From Neonectria sp. B-13 (lineage: Eukaryota > Ascomycota > Sordariomycetes > Hypocreales > Nectriaceae): DNA of 64,000 bases. Location of the stretch: the NCBI GenBank assembly GCA_002682825.1, contig NOKP01000001.1, forward strand, positions 2,181,857 to 2,245,856, written 5' to 3'. Both the position numbers and the translations under genes were made by a program. Every line of letters starts with the position of its first letter. The stretch's first letter is position 1. The notes under the pieces were generated by a model that ran no database searches, was not told the origin of the DNA, and was given only the letters and a program-made list of their open reading frames with translations. Below are positions 11,302 to 21,482 of this stretch, in pieces.

Positions 11302-12711
11302 ATGCGTCGTGCTATTTCAGTGACACTGGGCTCCGTGGCTTTGCTTGCAACAGCAGGCGTCATTGGAGTCCTCGTTGTTCTTGCCCTGAACATTCCTCAG
11401 GCCAGTGGGCGGGTATCCGGACAGGTGTCTGTCGCTGTCGAGGCCATCGTCTTCGTAACCTTGGTTTGGCTTCTTGCAACCTATGCTTTTACTTCGGTGC
11501 GATATTGGTCCAAACGATGTCTCGGCGTCGACCAAGGCCTCTGCCTGTTGGCAATCACCTTTGCTACCGTCGCGGCCGTGGCTACTCTCGTTCAGCTCGG
11601 CAAGGCAACCGTGGAGAGTGATGACAATATCCTGGGTGCCAACAAGAATAGCTTCATCGTGGGCTCTTCGATTACCCTCGGGTTCTCCTTTGCTTCCCAG
11701 ATTACTTTCCTTTTGTTTCACTTTCTTCGTACTCGGTCCTCTAACCAGGCCCAGTCCCTTCACTCACTCGAGGAAGAGCGGAAAGCACCGACCCATCGAG
11801 TCAAGACCATCCGGTACAGCCAAACCTCTCCTGACACGGACATGGCGACCCGGTTGAACTCGTTGAGTTCCCAGGCTCCGTCATCTTTCGGTGGACGATC
11901 GAGGTCCGGCACCATGACCTCCATCAAGTCGTCACTCTCATACGCGATTCGACCAGTTACTTCTAAGACTCAGCTTTTGTCGGCCAGGGAATCGCGACGA
12001 CCAGCCTCGATGGACTCTTACGCTCAACGAACCAGCGGCGAGGACGCCTTTGATACGTGGGACACGTCGTCTGTTGATACCCAGAACCGTCAGGTGGTCT
12101 TGGAAGTTTCAACCCCTCCGCAGACTCAGGGCAGATTTCTCGAGACGATTCCCGGAAGCCCGACAGTGAGCCGGACTCCCAGCCCCAATATCAGCATGAT
12201 GCCCTTCGAGCCCCCTCGTATCCGGCCACGGAGTCGCAGCTACAGCCCCGCGCCCTTGAGACGAGAGCACTCGAGCCCCGTCCCGCAGCCGCCGCCTTCG
12301 ATGGCCGAGCTACACATTCACCCCCTGTTCCGATCTAGCTCGCCCGATCCACCTCCAATTTCGACGCCAGGGACTGTGGTGACGGCATCGCCAAATGCAG
12401 GACAGGTTATCACGCATCGGCAGAGCGTTCGATCACTGAACCAAACGCGTGTGTCGAGTAATCCGGTGTTCTCGAGCCCCCTCAGCACCCGCGATAGCAC
12501 GCCACATGATGAGCGGAGCAGTATTGCGGAGGAAGGCACAGATACGGAGACCGTGACGGACCCGACACCGACACCATCGGAGCGAACAATGACGCCCCCG
12601 ATTCCGGAGTGGGTTATGGGTGCTGGCACTCGGTCGAGTTGGACGGGATACAACAGCCGTAAGGTCAAGGTTGAGGACGAAGAGAGCACTGAGGAGAAGC
12701 AGCAGCAGTGA
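11302..12711 (+). CDS. Four-TM membrane protein with long disordered Ser/Pro-rich tail (unknown function)
   Basis: Single exon of 469 aa. The first in-frame ATG is at 11302; the frame is open further upstream but without an ATG. Four hydrophobic segments lie at about residues 7-29, 42-63, 79-99 and 117-142, with short loops, a topology like small tetraspan (MARVEL-type) membrane proteins. The remaining ~325 residues are predicted cytosolic and disordered, rich in Ser, Pro and Arg. They contain many SP/TP and RxxS-type sites (for example SPTVSRTPSPN and RPRSRSYSPAPLRREHSSP), so heavy phosphorylation is likely. It ends in an acidic/Gln tail (EEKQQQ). I do not recognise a named family. It probably sits in the plasma membrane or an endomembrane with the tail as a signalling platform; that is inference. 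Its 5' side is CT-rich. Confidence 0.85.
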   Translation: MRRAISVTLGSVALLATAGVIGVLVVLALNIPQASGRVSGQVSVAVEAIVFVTLVWLLATYAFTSVRYWSKRCLGVDQGLCLLAITFATVAAVATLVQLGKATVESDDNILGANKNSFIVGSSITLGFSFASQITFLLFHFLRTRSSNQAQSLHSLEEERKAPTHRVKTIRYSQTSPDTDMATRLNSLSSQAPSSFGGRSRSGTMTSIKSSLSYAIRPVTSKTQLLSARESRRPASMDSYAQRTSGEDAFDTWDTSSVDTQNRQVVLEVSTPPQTQGRFLETIPGSPTVSRTPSPNISMMPFEPPRIRPRSRSYSPAPLRREHSSPVPQPPPSMAELHIHPLFRSSSPDPPPISTPGTVVTASPNAGQVITHRQSVRSLNQTRVSSNPVFSSPLSTRDSTPHDERSSIAEEGTDTETVTDPTPTPSERTMTPPIPEWVMGAGTRSSWTGYNSRKVKVEDEESTEEKQQQ

Positions 12712-14061
12712 AAGATGAATGGGGGGATAGTAACGACTTTTTGATGCGGGTATGAAGATATCCAGCAGGCAGGACCATGACTTGGACTTGGACTGGCGAT
12801 ATGGCCAGTCACTCACCTCTCCGCTTTGTCTCGGGGGGACACTACTTTTCTTTTTTCTTTTCTTTTGGATATTGACTATTGGGTTATGGGGGACTACACC
12901 CAGGGGTTCGGTTTGGCGGGTGATACCAGATGGAAAACTCAGCGAGGCGTTATTATGATTAAGGCCAGTCTTCGTGCCTGAAGCAGGAGGGATATGACGA
13001 CAATGAAATACGGTAGATAGACAAAAAGGTTAGACTCGAGAACAATGAAACAATGTAAAATAAAAAAGAGTCAAGGACAGTGGAGAGTGATGGTGTGTAG
13101 GCTTCGTGTGTGAAGTCTGTCAATTGCGGTGCAGTGATTGAGTGACGACAGTCTTCTCAACCGAGATGCAACAGCTGGCAGCTGCCATGAAGACCTCGGT
13201 TGATGCAGGGCGCCGAAACGGGGTGAATGACGAAGGGATTTGCGTGCCTAAAGATGCGGTACCGATGCGGTACAGTAGCAGCTCTAGGCCGTTAGTGTCA
13301 TCGAAGGTTCCCACTTGCTGCACTGTGATGCGATGCGTTGGTGAGGTCAGCCCGGGTGAGGTGAGTGAGGTGAGGCGATGCAACGGGAGGGTTGGAGCGT
13401 TGGAGCGTTCACCAGGCACCAGAGCGACGCGCGCACCGCCACTTGGCTTGGCCTGGACTGGGGAGTTGCTTTGCAGCCTTGGAGTGGCTGAACCAAACAA
13501 AAACGGGCGGATGTCCCAGGCGGGCTAAGCTTGGTAATTATTAGCCTCTTCTCGACAGACCCGAGCAGAACCCCATCCAGTGAAGAATTGGGCAGACTGC
13601 GTCCATTGCCTTGCCCCACCCCGCCTTCCTTCCTTCCCTGCCCGCTTGCCGCTGGCCGCTGGCCGCTGCCCGCGTTGGCAGGCAGCTTCACTGACGACGG
13701 GACCCAGCCCCGGCTCTTCCTGGCGCCGTCGCCCCGTGCCCCGTCGCCCGTTGCCCGTTGCCTGTGGCTTAGGCTCTCGAACGTCAAAAGCAGCATCACC
13801 TAGTCTACCTGGACTTGAATCTCTACTCTCCGCCGCCGCCTCCGTCTCCGTCTCTCTCCACCCAAGTCACCTCTTTCAACCTTCTCTCTCCTCCTCCTCC
13901 TCCTCCTCCTCCGCCTGCTCTTCTTCCTCCCTCGTCGCCGATTCCATCGCCTCGACCCTCTCCAGCTGCAGCTGCCTCCACCGAACCACGGCCGCTGTGC
14001 TCTCTGTGTCAACTGCTCTGCTCACCACGCCCCCCCGCTTCGCAGACTCTTTTCGCCCATC
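12712..14061. other. Intergenic region upstream of rad23
   Basis: No gene is supported in about 1.35 kb. The left part is probably the 3' UTR and terminator of the four-TM gene (T-rich near 12845-12875). The right part is strongly CT-rich with short duplications (GCTGGCC and CGTCGCCC types at about 13645-13765) and a (CTC)n tract at 13888-13912, typical of a fungal promoter and 5' leader for rad23. Confidence 0.6.
13888..13912. repeat. (CTC)n microsatellite in the rad23 leader
   Basis: About eight CTC triplets in the presumed rad23 promoter or 5' UTR. Long CT tracts near start sites are common in filamentous fungi. Confidence 0.85.
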
Positions 14062-15702
14062 ATGAAGGTCACTTTCAAAGTGCGTCACCACCCGCGCCCT
14101 CCCCTCATGGCTCCATCCTCCTCTCTGCCTCTATTATTCCTGCCTCGCTACCTGCGCTGGAACTCTCGCAAATCAACCCATTTTCTGACAGCTTCGTCCC
14201 CGCTCTCTAGGATCTCAAGCAGCAAAAGTTCACGCTCGACGTCGAAGCCACCGAGCTGGTATGCACACCCCGCGCCATCCTCCCCCGCCACCTTCACGAG
14301 CTCCCCCGACTGACGACTCCCCCAACAGATCTCCGCTGTCAAGGAAAAGATTTCCGCCGAGAAAGGCTGGGATCCCAAGCTGCAGAAGCTCATCTACTCT
14401 GGTAATTCTACATTCGCCATTATTCGCCTGCCATCTAGCCCGCTGACCTTGATATCAGGCAAAATCTTGAAGGATGATGAGACTGTCGGCTCCTACAACA
14501 TCGAGGAGAAGGGCTTCGTTGTCTGCATGGTGAACAAGGTGCGCCCCTCAGCTTGCCAACTGCCTCTCTATCCCCTTCTTCCTCCTGCTGACGTCTCCCT
14601 CTTGCTAGCCCAAGGGAAAGCCTGTCGTCGCCCCGTCCGCCGAGTCCTCTGCCGCTCCCCCAGCGACGCCTGCTCAACCCGTCGCCAGCACCCCAGCTGT
14701 TCCCGCCGCCCCTACGCAGTCCTCTTCGCATCAATCCGCTGTTCCCGCGACGCCTACTCCCCAGCGTTCTGGCGACACTGCGTCTGGCGCTCCTGGCAAC
14801 GATGCATCGACTCTGGCTATGGGCACCGCGCGCACAGAGGCCATTGCTAACATGGAGGCCATGGGCTTCGAGAAGCCTGCGATTGAGGCTGCCATGCGCG
14901 CCGCCTTCAACAACCCTGACCGCGCTGTTGAATACCTCTTGAATGTAGGTTTCCAGAGACGACTTCCAGGCGACGACGCAATGCAATTGCTAACATTCAC
15001 TGTTCAGGGCATCCCCGACAACATCCAGCAGGAGCAGCAACAAGCACGACAGGCTGCTGCCGCCGCCCCTAGTTCTGGTGCTCAACCCCCTGCCGCTGCC
15101 GCCGCCCCTACCCAGGGCGGTAACGACGGCGGTAACGTGAACCTATTTGATCTTGCTGCTCAGCATGGTGGTTCTGCCCGAGGAGGAAGTGGCAACAGTC
15201 CGGATGCCGCTGCTGCTGCCGCCGCCGCCGCTGCCGCCGCCGCCGGCGGTCAGGGTGGTGACCTGGGCAACTTGGACTTCCTACGACACAATGCTCAGTT
15301 CCAGCAGCTGCGCCAAGTCGTTCAACAACAGCCCCAGATGCTAGAGCCCATCCTCCAACAGCTTGGCGCCGGAAACCCTCAGCTGGCCCAGCTCATTGCG
15401 TCAAACCCGGACCAATTCCTTCAGCTTCTTGGCGAGGATGCCGGTGACGACGACACTCCCCTACCCCCTGGTGCTCAGGCTATCTCTGTCACCGAGGAAG
15501 AGCGCGATGCCATCGAGCGAGTAAGGATCCCTCAGCTCCCCCATCCGTGAACTCAATTACTAACTACCGTTAGCTATGCCGACTAGGCTTCGACCGCGAC
15601 CAGGCTATTCAGGCCTACTTTGCCTGTGATAAGAACGAAGAACTCGCAGCCAACTTCCTCTTTGACCAACCAGAGGACGACGAACCCGCCCCCGGAAACT
15701 AA
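14062..15702 (+). CDS. rad23: Rad23, UBL-UBA ubiquitin receptor for nucleotide excision repair and proteasomal delivery
   Basis: Seven exons: 14062-14079, 14211-14258, 14329-14401, 14459-14538, 14609-14944, 15008-15520 and 15574-15702, giving 398 aa. Domains in order: ubiquitin-like domain (1-75; MKVTFK, then [30 protein letters not shown]), Pro/Ala/Ser linker, UBA1 (about 148-187; [20 protein letters not shown]), a 13-Ala run, XPC/Rad4-binding domain (about 273-326; [20 protein letters not shown]) and C-terminal UBA2 (about 345-389; [20 protein letters not shown]). Known role: shuttles ubiquitylated proteins to the proteasome and, with Rad4, recognises DNA damage. The small 18-nt first exon and UBL-dense introns are typical of fungi. 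The 63-nt fifth intron has no stop and keeps frame, so it can be mistaken for coding sequence. It is convergent with bdp1. Confidence 0.97.
14945..15007 (+). other. rad23: In-frame (63-nt) intron of rad23
   Basis: Donor GTAGGT directly after the UBA1 codons for EYLLN and acceptor TTCAG before the codons for GIPDN. Rad23 homologues read continuously from the LL of UBA1 into GIP, which supports removal. Its length is a multiple of three and it lacks stops, so retention would add 21 residues. Confidence 0.85.
15206..15244 (+). repeat. rad23: GCN repeat encoding 13 alanines in Rad23
   Basis: Thirteen consecutive GCC/GCT codons between the UBA1 linker and the XPC-binding domain. The codon mix suggests an expanded but imperfect trinucleotide repeat that may vary in length between strains. 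Confidence 0.9.
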
Positions 15703-16159
15703 AGGGGGGCTTGGGATCGCTGTGCCAGACAGTGCTTGTTACGATTATGACCGGAGGGAAGGGGACATATCAGGCCTTCGCCAAAGTAATATGGTTGCCG
15801 GACAACAGTCTGGCTTGGAGATAGCGTGGTCTGGTTGTTACAAAGACGCCTCCCAAGTTGAGATGTCTCGACGCGACGGCGCCGCCCTATCACGGAGGAG
15901 ATCTACATGCCATGATGTGCGAGGGCAAGGTAGTACAATCGACGAGATTGACGAATTCAAAAATTAAGAACACATGCCTCAGTGCACCCTCCTGGGTAAA
16001 TTGTTCGTGTCCATGTTCTCCCCGAAAGATAGATTGAGTCCTACCATCAATAACAGGGTTGATTCCTATTCCATACAGAAAAAAACCCAATGGGTATCAT
16101 GCCATTCCCCTTTGCGCCGTTCTATTGTTTTCCACGTCCCGATCCGCAATGCCTAGACC
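15703..16159. other. Convergent 3' region between rad23 and bdp1
   Basis: About 460 bp holding the 3' ends of two convergent genes. No coding support. Both 3' UTRs and terminators should lie here, possibly overlapping. Confidence 0.6.
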
Positions 16160-17905
16160 TCAAGACTCCGCGGCGATAGGCTCTCCATTCATACCGTAAA
16201 TGACCTTCTGTTTGCCTCTCTTCCCCTTCTTCTTCTTTGCAACATCATCCTCATCCTCCGCAAATAGCTCCTCACGCTTCTTCCGCATGATCTCGGCTTG
16301 TTCATCAATGACACGCTGCTGCGAGGCCTCAAAGTCCTCCTGCCTCTTGCGCTGCTCAGCCTCGATGGACTCGACGGGCTCAAATTCAGAGCCAGTGAAA
16401 GCCTTGTACTCGTCAATATTGATCTTGATAGTCTTCTCGCCGATGAGGGCGGCGTCGACTAGACGGGGGCAGTGGCGCTCCTCGCGATTGAACTTGAGCT
16501 TGATGTTGCGTCGTTGCTTGCCGGGGAACATCTTAGAGATAATCTCAAAGTCGGTGCCAAACATGCGGAGGCCGCGGTAGAAGAGCTCCGTCTCCGAGTC
16601 AGACCAAATGTTAGGGCCCTTCAGCTTGGACGTGTTCATGAAGGAGTTGCTAGTGATGAGTCGCGTAAAATCGTTTTCCTCAACGGTCTCTACATCTCCA
16701 AGTGCTGCGGCGGCGCGCGCGTGTCGATCCACAGCCAGAGAGCTCTGGTCGACCACAATCTGTCCGTCCACAATGCGGAACTGAGGGCCCGATGCAGGGG
16801 CAGGGGCGGATGAGGTTGGCGGGCCATCTGTATTCGTGCTTGGTTCAGGTCCTTCAGGCGTCGCCGAGTCTTCGCGCTCTCCGTCTGCCTCAATCCCAAG
16901 TTTCGACTTAAGCCTAGCCCGTCTCTCTCGTTCTCGGAGTTCGTCGTGGCGGCTGAACTTCTTGCCGATGTGCAAGTCCTTGGTTAGATCAGACATCTTT
17001 AGTTGTTGCAAGTCCACAATTTGATTCTCCGAGTCCTCTGGAGTAATTGATCGAGCTCGTCTCCTACTTGGCTGACCTTCCCCATCCGTCTGAGTCGCAG
17101 TTCTGCGTTTCCTTGGCGGCTTCGGTGTTGTGTCCGCTCCATCCCTTGCAGTCTTCCTCTGGCGCTTCTTTGGTCTAGCACTCTCATCCTCCTCGCCAGT
17201 CTCTTCTTGAGTAGCCTTGGCAGACTGTTTTCTGGTTCTTGGTTTCGGGGCTGCCTTTTTTCGAAGCTCCTTAGCGGGCTGTGGTGTCGTTTCACTCGAC
17301 GACTCGGGGGCAACAGAGGGTGTGGTAGAGCTCTCAGCCACCCCATCATCATCTCTTATTTGGGTCGCAGGTATTGGAACTTCCGTGAGTGGAGTATAGT
17401 CTAATTGTTGCTCATCGCGCAAGTCATCGGGAATGCTAACATCTTTGGCTGCAGCTGGCTGGACTTGTTCCGGTTCGGTGGTTGGTGCCGACTCGAGCGC
17501 GGTCGCCCCGGGCCGGGTATCCGACTCATCAGCGGCCGTTCCTTGCCCTTTGTTTGTCTCCTTGCTTGTCGTTTCGGGCTCGGGTTGCTTATCGCTTGAT
17601 GCTTGGTCGGTGATCGCACGCTCAGTATTCGACTCTGGTGGGGTTGGAGATTTGCGGCGGGGTGGCTCGCGAGGCTCTGGCGACTTGGCGGCGCTGGAAT
17701 CGACAACGGGGGTCGCCGAAGTAGTCGTTTCCTGAGTCTCGTCGGGTGCTGGTTGCGATTGCAAATCAATGGAGACTTGACTCTGGGGAGGTTTCGCTGG
17801 TTGCGATGGTTGTAACGGTGCTGCTGGGGCCGCGGGGCGGGCTCTGCCCGAGGGGATCTTGGGCTTGAAGGCGAGCCCGCCTTTCTTCTTGAACATGGAG
17901 CTCAT
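16160..17905 (-). CDS. bdp1: Transcription factor TFIIIB subunit Bdp1 (B'')
   Basis: Single exon of 581 aa. The frame extends upstream to 17926, but the first real ATG is at 17905 (MSSMFKKKGGLAFKPKIPSG), a conserved start for fungal Bdp1. The N-terminal half is long, disordered, Pro/Ser/Thr-rich and then basic (RKKAAPKPRTRKQ; KPPRKRRTAT), with nuclear signals. A conserved block DLHIGKKFSRHDELRERERR precedes the SANT/Myb-like domain at about 420-475 (GPNIWSDSETELFYRGLRMF; GKQRRNIKLKFNREE). A Lys/Glu-rich helix and KKKKGKRGKQ tail follow. Known role: with TBP and Brf1 it forms TFIIIB, which recruits RNA polymerase III to tRNA and 5S genes. It is divergent from bre1 (508 bp apart) and convergent with rad23. 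Confidence 0.93.
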   Translation of the reverse strand: MSSMFKKKGGLAFKPKIPSGRARPAAPAAPLQPSQPAKPPQSQVSIDLQSQPAPDETQETTTSATPVVDSSAAKSPEPREPPRRKSPTPPESNTERAITDQASSDKQPEPETTSKETNKGQGTAADESDTRPGATALESAPTTEPEQVQPAAAKDVSIPDDLRDEQQLDYTPLTEVPIPATQIRDDDGVAESSTTPSVAPESSSETTPQPAKELRKKAAPKPRTRKQSAKATQEETGEEDESARPKKRQRKTARDGADTTPKPPRKRRTATQTDGEGQPSRRRARSITPEDSENQIVDLQQLKMSDLTKDLHIGKKFSRHDELRERERRARLKSKLGIEADGEREDSATPEGPEPSTNTDGPPTSSAPAPASGPQFRIVDGQIVVDQSSLAVDRHARAAAALGDVETVEENDFTRLITSNSFMNTSKLKGPNIWSDSETELFYRGLRMFGTDFEIISKMFPGKQRRNIKLKFNREERHCPRLVDAALIGEKTIKINIDEYKAFTGSEFEPVESIEAEQRKRQEDFEASQQRVIDEQAEIMRKKREELFAEDEDDVAKKKKGKRGKQKVIYGMNGEPIAAES

Positions 17906-18413
17906 TGTGGCCGTGAAGAATCGCACATGTGATTTGAAGGGTTTGGGAGTCGGTAAATCTCCTCACATTGTATGCGTCAACTTGTGCCTTGAAAAGAGTT
18001 CGGAAATTTGTCTGCAGCAACACTCACAGAAAATGCGGGATGGTGGAGTGGCAGCCTGGTCCGGCGAGGTTTAACCGGCATGTAAATCGATAAGGGATAT
18101 GCCCAATTCGGCTAGCGCACCACTAAGCCCCTTTGAGGTGGAGAGCGCGCTTCTCGATGTGCAACTCAACTTCGAAATTTCAACTCCTGGCCCGAGGGAA
18201 CGTCCCATCAGCACGACACGACTTCTCCGCGCCGCCCATTCATGACGACACGCACGCCCTGATTCGGGACGGGACTTCGCTCTATTGCGCTCTCAGGACC
18301 GAGCCCTCGCTCTCTTTTCACCCACGCCTCCTTTGCAACCCGCTGCCACGCGACTTCTGATGCCTCTCACGGCCACCCCCTCTGCCTCGCCTCGTCCATC
18401 CACGCTCGCCAAG
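17906..18413. promoter_or_regulatory. Divergent bdp1/bre1 promoter region
   Basis: 508 bp separate the two start codons, so the promoters of the Pol III factor and the histone H2B ligase share this segment. In-frame ATGs at 18360 could extend Bre1 by 18 residues, but the extension is low-complexity. No clear TATA box. Confidence 0.5.
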
Positions 18414-20984
18414 ATGGAGGACCGGAAGAGGCCTGCCATCAGCGGCGCCGATGACTTGGCTCCTCCTAGCAAGAGAGTCGCTGTCAATGGGTCCAAGGCT
18501 AAGGAAGATGCCCTCGAAATGAAAGAGGAGGGCTGGATTGAGGTAAGTGTCAGATGACACCCTTTCCTTTGACGAGTGCTCGCGACCCGCCCTACTGTCT
18601 TGCCACCCCTCCTGTGTTGTTATGTGAGGGCCTGCGCATTCGGGATCGCTGCATCTTCTTATCAGAGTCCGATGCTGGACGACATAGCTCACCAAGCCAG
18701 CGATAATGTTCGCTCCCCAGCGACAGCAATATCCGGCTTTGAAGATGCGTTCTGAATGCACCCGATTGCCAGCGCCTTCGCTCATGCCTCCACAAACCCG
18801 TACACGTTGCTCGACGCGCTGGGTACGGAACTGCCGCTGACCTCGGATAACCAGGCCTACACGAAAGGATCCATCTATCGACAGATGCAAGAATACGGTC
18901 GCAAGGCAGCAACGGCTGAATCACGACTTGAAGAACTTCACAAACGATCCGTACATCATGACGACCATCTGAGAATTATTGATGCTTGGTGGCGGCAGGT
19001 TCGTCATACAAACCGACATTTAATTGACCACGGCTGATATTGGGCAGGTTCTTGAGGAGTTAGAACTCCTTGCAGAGTCAACCGTCTCAACTGCAGCAAC
19101 CACGTCCGGTATGAGCGTTTCCCCCATGTTTTGCGCGCGTACTAATGAGATGTCAGACCCACCCTATCTCAGTGGCGTGAGCTTCAAGGACCTCCACGAT
19201 TTCCAGAAACACCTCCAAGACAAAGGGAAAGCGATCAAATCGAAGGCAGAAACGCTGCTCGCTCGATTGGCTGCCAAGCGTGGAGAGATGAGCCCAGAGG
19301 CGGTCGCGCTCGAGAATAAGATTACCAAACTTCTGGCGACACAAAAGGAGTATCTATTCAAACTCGATCGACTAAGCAGCGAAAAAGATCAGCTCTCAGA
19401 ACAACTTAATGCGGCTACGTTGCGATACTTCAAGGCGGAGAAGAAACTGGATCGCGCCAAGAGTTCACAGGTCCAGAAGATGGAGCAGCAAGCTTTCGCC
19501 AACGCAACCCGCCCAGCTGCGTCCGGAGACAGTGGTACCGATGGCCCTGAGGTCAATGGCAACGCTGGCGAATTACTACTTAAATACGATGAGGCCACGG
19601 CCGCCGTGACGAAGCAGAAGGAGCAGCTAGACACGATTCTGGCGGAAATCAAGACTATGCAGGATGAAAATTCGAGCCTGAAAGCACGCAGGGAGACCCT
19701 GACGGACGAGGATTTTATTCGAACGGACGTGTTCAAGCAGTTCAAGAGCCAAAACGAGGACCTCATCAAGCGGATCAACAACCTAGAGGCCACGAACAAG
19801 CAGCTGCGAGAAGAAGCCGAAAAGCTGCAGGCGGAGCGGTCTACATTCCGCACCCAACTAGAAAACGATGCGAATCAAGTTACCCAAGAACTAGAAGCGG
19901 AAATCATGTCTCGAGATCAGGATCTTGCTCGCGTTCGATCAGCAAGAGACGAAATTCTAGCAGAAAACATGCAGCGCAAGGCGAATATGGATCAAGAGCG
20001 GTTGTCGACGGATCATGTGAAGGAACTGGTCAGCGCCAAGGATGATCGAATTTCGGCTCTCGAATCGGAAATCGCACGTCTCAAGTCCAGCGAGGATGAG
20101 GAGATGACCGACGTGGGCGACGAGGGAATTCCGCATGACGAACTTCTGAAGAGGTACAAGAAACTGGAGCAAGATTTCCGATCCATCAACCAAGAACTGC
20201 CGTCAATAGAGAAGGCGTACAAGAAGATGAAGGATCTGGCTCAGAAGAAGGTCCTGGATTTTACGGCCATGGAGGAGAGGGTGACGATTCTAATTGCGGA
20301 AAAGAGCAAGGCAGATCAGAAGTACTTTGCTGCCCGCAAGGACGCGGACACCAGGAACAACGAAATCCGATCACTTCGACACCAAAATAGCAAGAGCTCG
20401 GAAATCATCGCGCAGCTCAAGGACCTCGAGTCTCAGAATCGGACTTTGCTGGGCAACCTCGAAAAGCAAATGGCGGATCTGAAGCAGACAAATGCGACTC
20501 TGGTTTCAGATAACAAGAAGATGGAAGCGACAAGCCTGGAGGCGGTGCGACGAACAGAGTCTCTAAACAAGCAGGTTGGCGACTTGACCAACCTGGTCAA
20601 ATCCAAGGACGCCGCATCTGCCGTGGTGAGAGAGCGAAACACGATGCAAGAGACCGAGGTGGAGAAGCTCAAGGTTCGCGTTGAGCATGTGCAGAAGGAC
20701 CGCGACACTTGGAAGAGCAAAGCATTGAGTAACTCGTCGGAGGAAGAGGAAATGCTTCGAGTAAGGCCCCCTGATGCTGTATATGCTGTGACAGTACTGA
20801 CTCTTGCTAGACCTTTGCTTTGTGTACAATTTGCCGCAACAACTTCAAGAACACAGCGCTCAAGACTTGCGGCCACCTGTTCTGCAACCAGTGCGTTGAC
20901 GACCGGATCAGCAACCGCATGCGCAAATGCCCTACCTGCTCCCGAGCATTCGACAAGATGGACGTCATGCCTGTGCATCATTAA
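18414..20984 (+). CDS. bre1: E3 ubiquitin ligase Bre1 (histone H2B monoubiquitylation)
   Basis: Five exons: 18414-18542, 18855-18998, 19048-19108, 19157-20760 and 20811-20984, giving 703 aa. The protein begins [20 protein letters not shown] and contains RQMQEY and [19 protein letters not shown], the Bre1 N-terminal region that binds Rad6. A long coiled coil fills roughly 130-630 (heptads rich in Leu, Glu, Lys, Gln). A C-terminal C3HC4 RING is encoded by the last exon (CTIC...CGHLFCNQC...CPTC, about 651-690), ending [10 protein letters not shown]. Known role: with Rad6 it monoubiquitylates histone H2B in the nucleus, upstream of H3K4 and H3K79 methylation. Intron 1 is unusually long (312 nt) and holds an in-frame ATG at 18756. 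Intron 3 (48 nt) keeps frame without a stop. It is divergent from bdp1 and convergent with the SARAF-like gene. Confidence 0.96.
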
Positions 20985-21482
20985 CCGGGCTGTGGGGAAT
21001 TCCGCTCCTCCGCCACCCAAGCCCGCTTCTTTTAACAACTGTGTCACGATACCTCCCTTTTTTTCTTCTAACTTTAATTGCGTTTGTCGAGCATTGTACA
21101 ATCCGTTGCTGCTTGTTTCCGATGGCTTGGCTTGGTCTCAGGCGATTTATTCTTCAAAGGCGGTGGTGGGTGGACGGGGTCAGCTCGAAATGGAACGTGG
21201 ATCCTTTTTTCTTCTTTCCCTGGGCTAGATGGCTGCTATGTTTGGAAAGTTGTCCCGTGTACTTTTATTCGCCAAGAGGGGGCACGAGAGGTGCTCGTCG
21301 GCGTGTATATACTGGGTGGCCAGAGGAGGGGGCACCAGGCGATGATTACGGTAGGGGTGGATAAGGGTCTGCTGGATAAATGAAAGGCGTCAATTAAGCT
21401 ACCAAAACAAATCCCCATGGCTGAGCTGCGTGATACTATCCTAATGCTGAAACTAGTCGCTTGATGAGACGTGGTAGTTCAT
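20985..21482. other. Convergent 3' region between bre1 and the SARAF-like gene
   Basis: About 500 bp of 3' UTR and terminator sequence for two convergent genes. Frames reading through here continue the unspliced bre1 intron frame and have no domain support. Confidence 0.6.
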
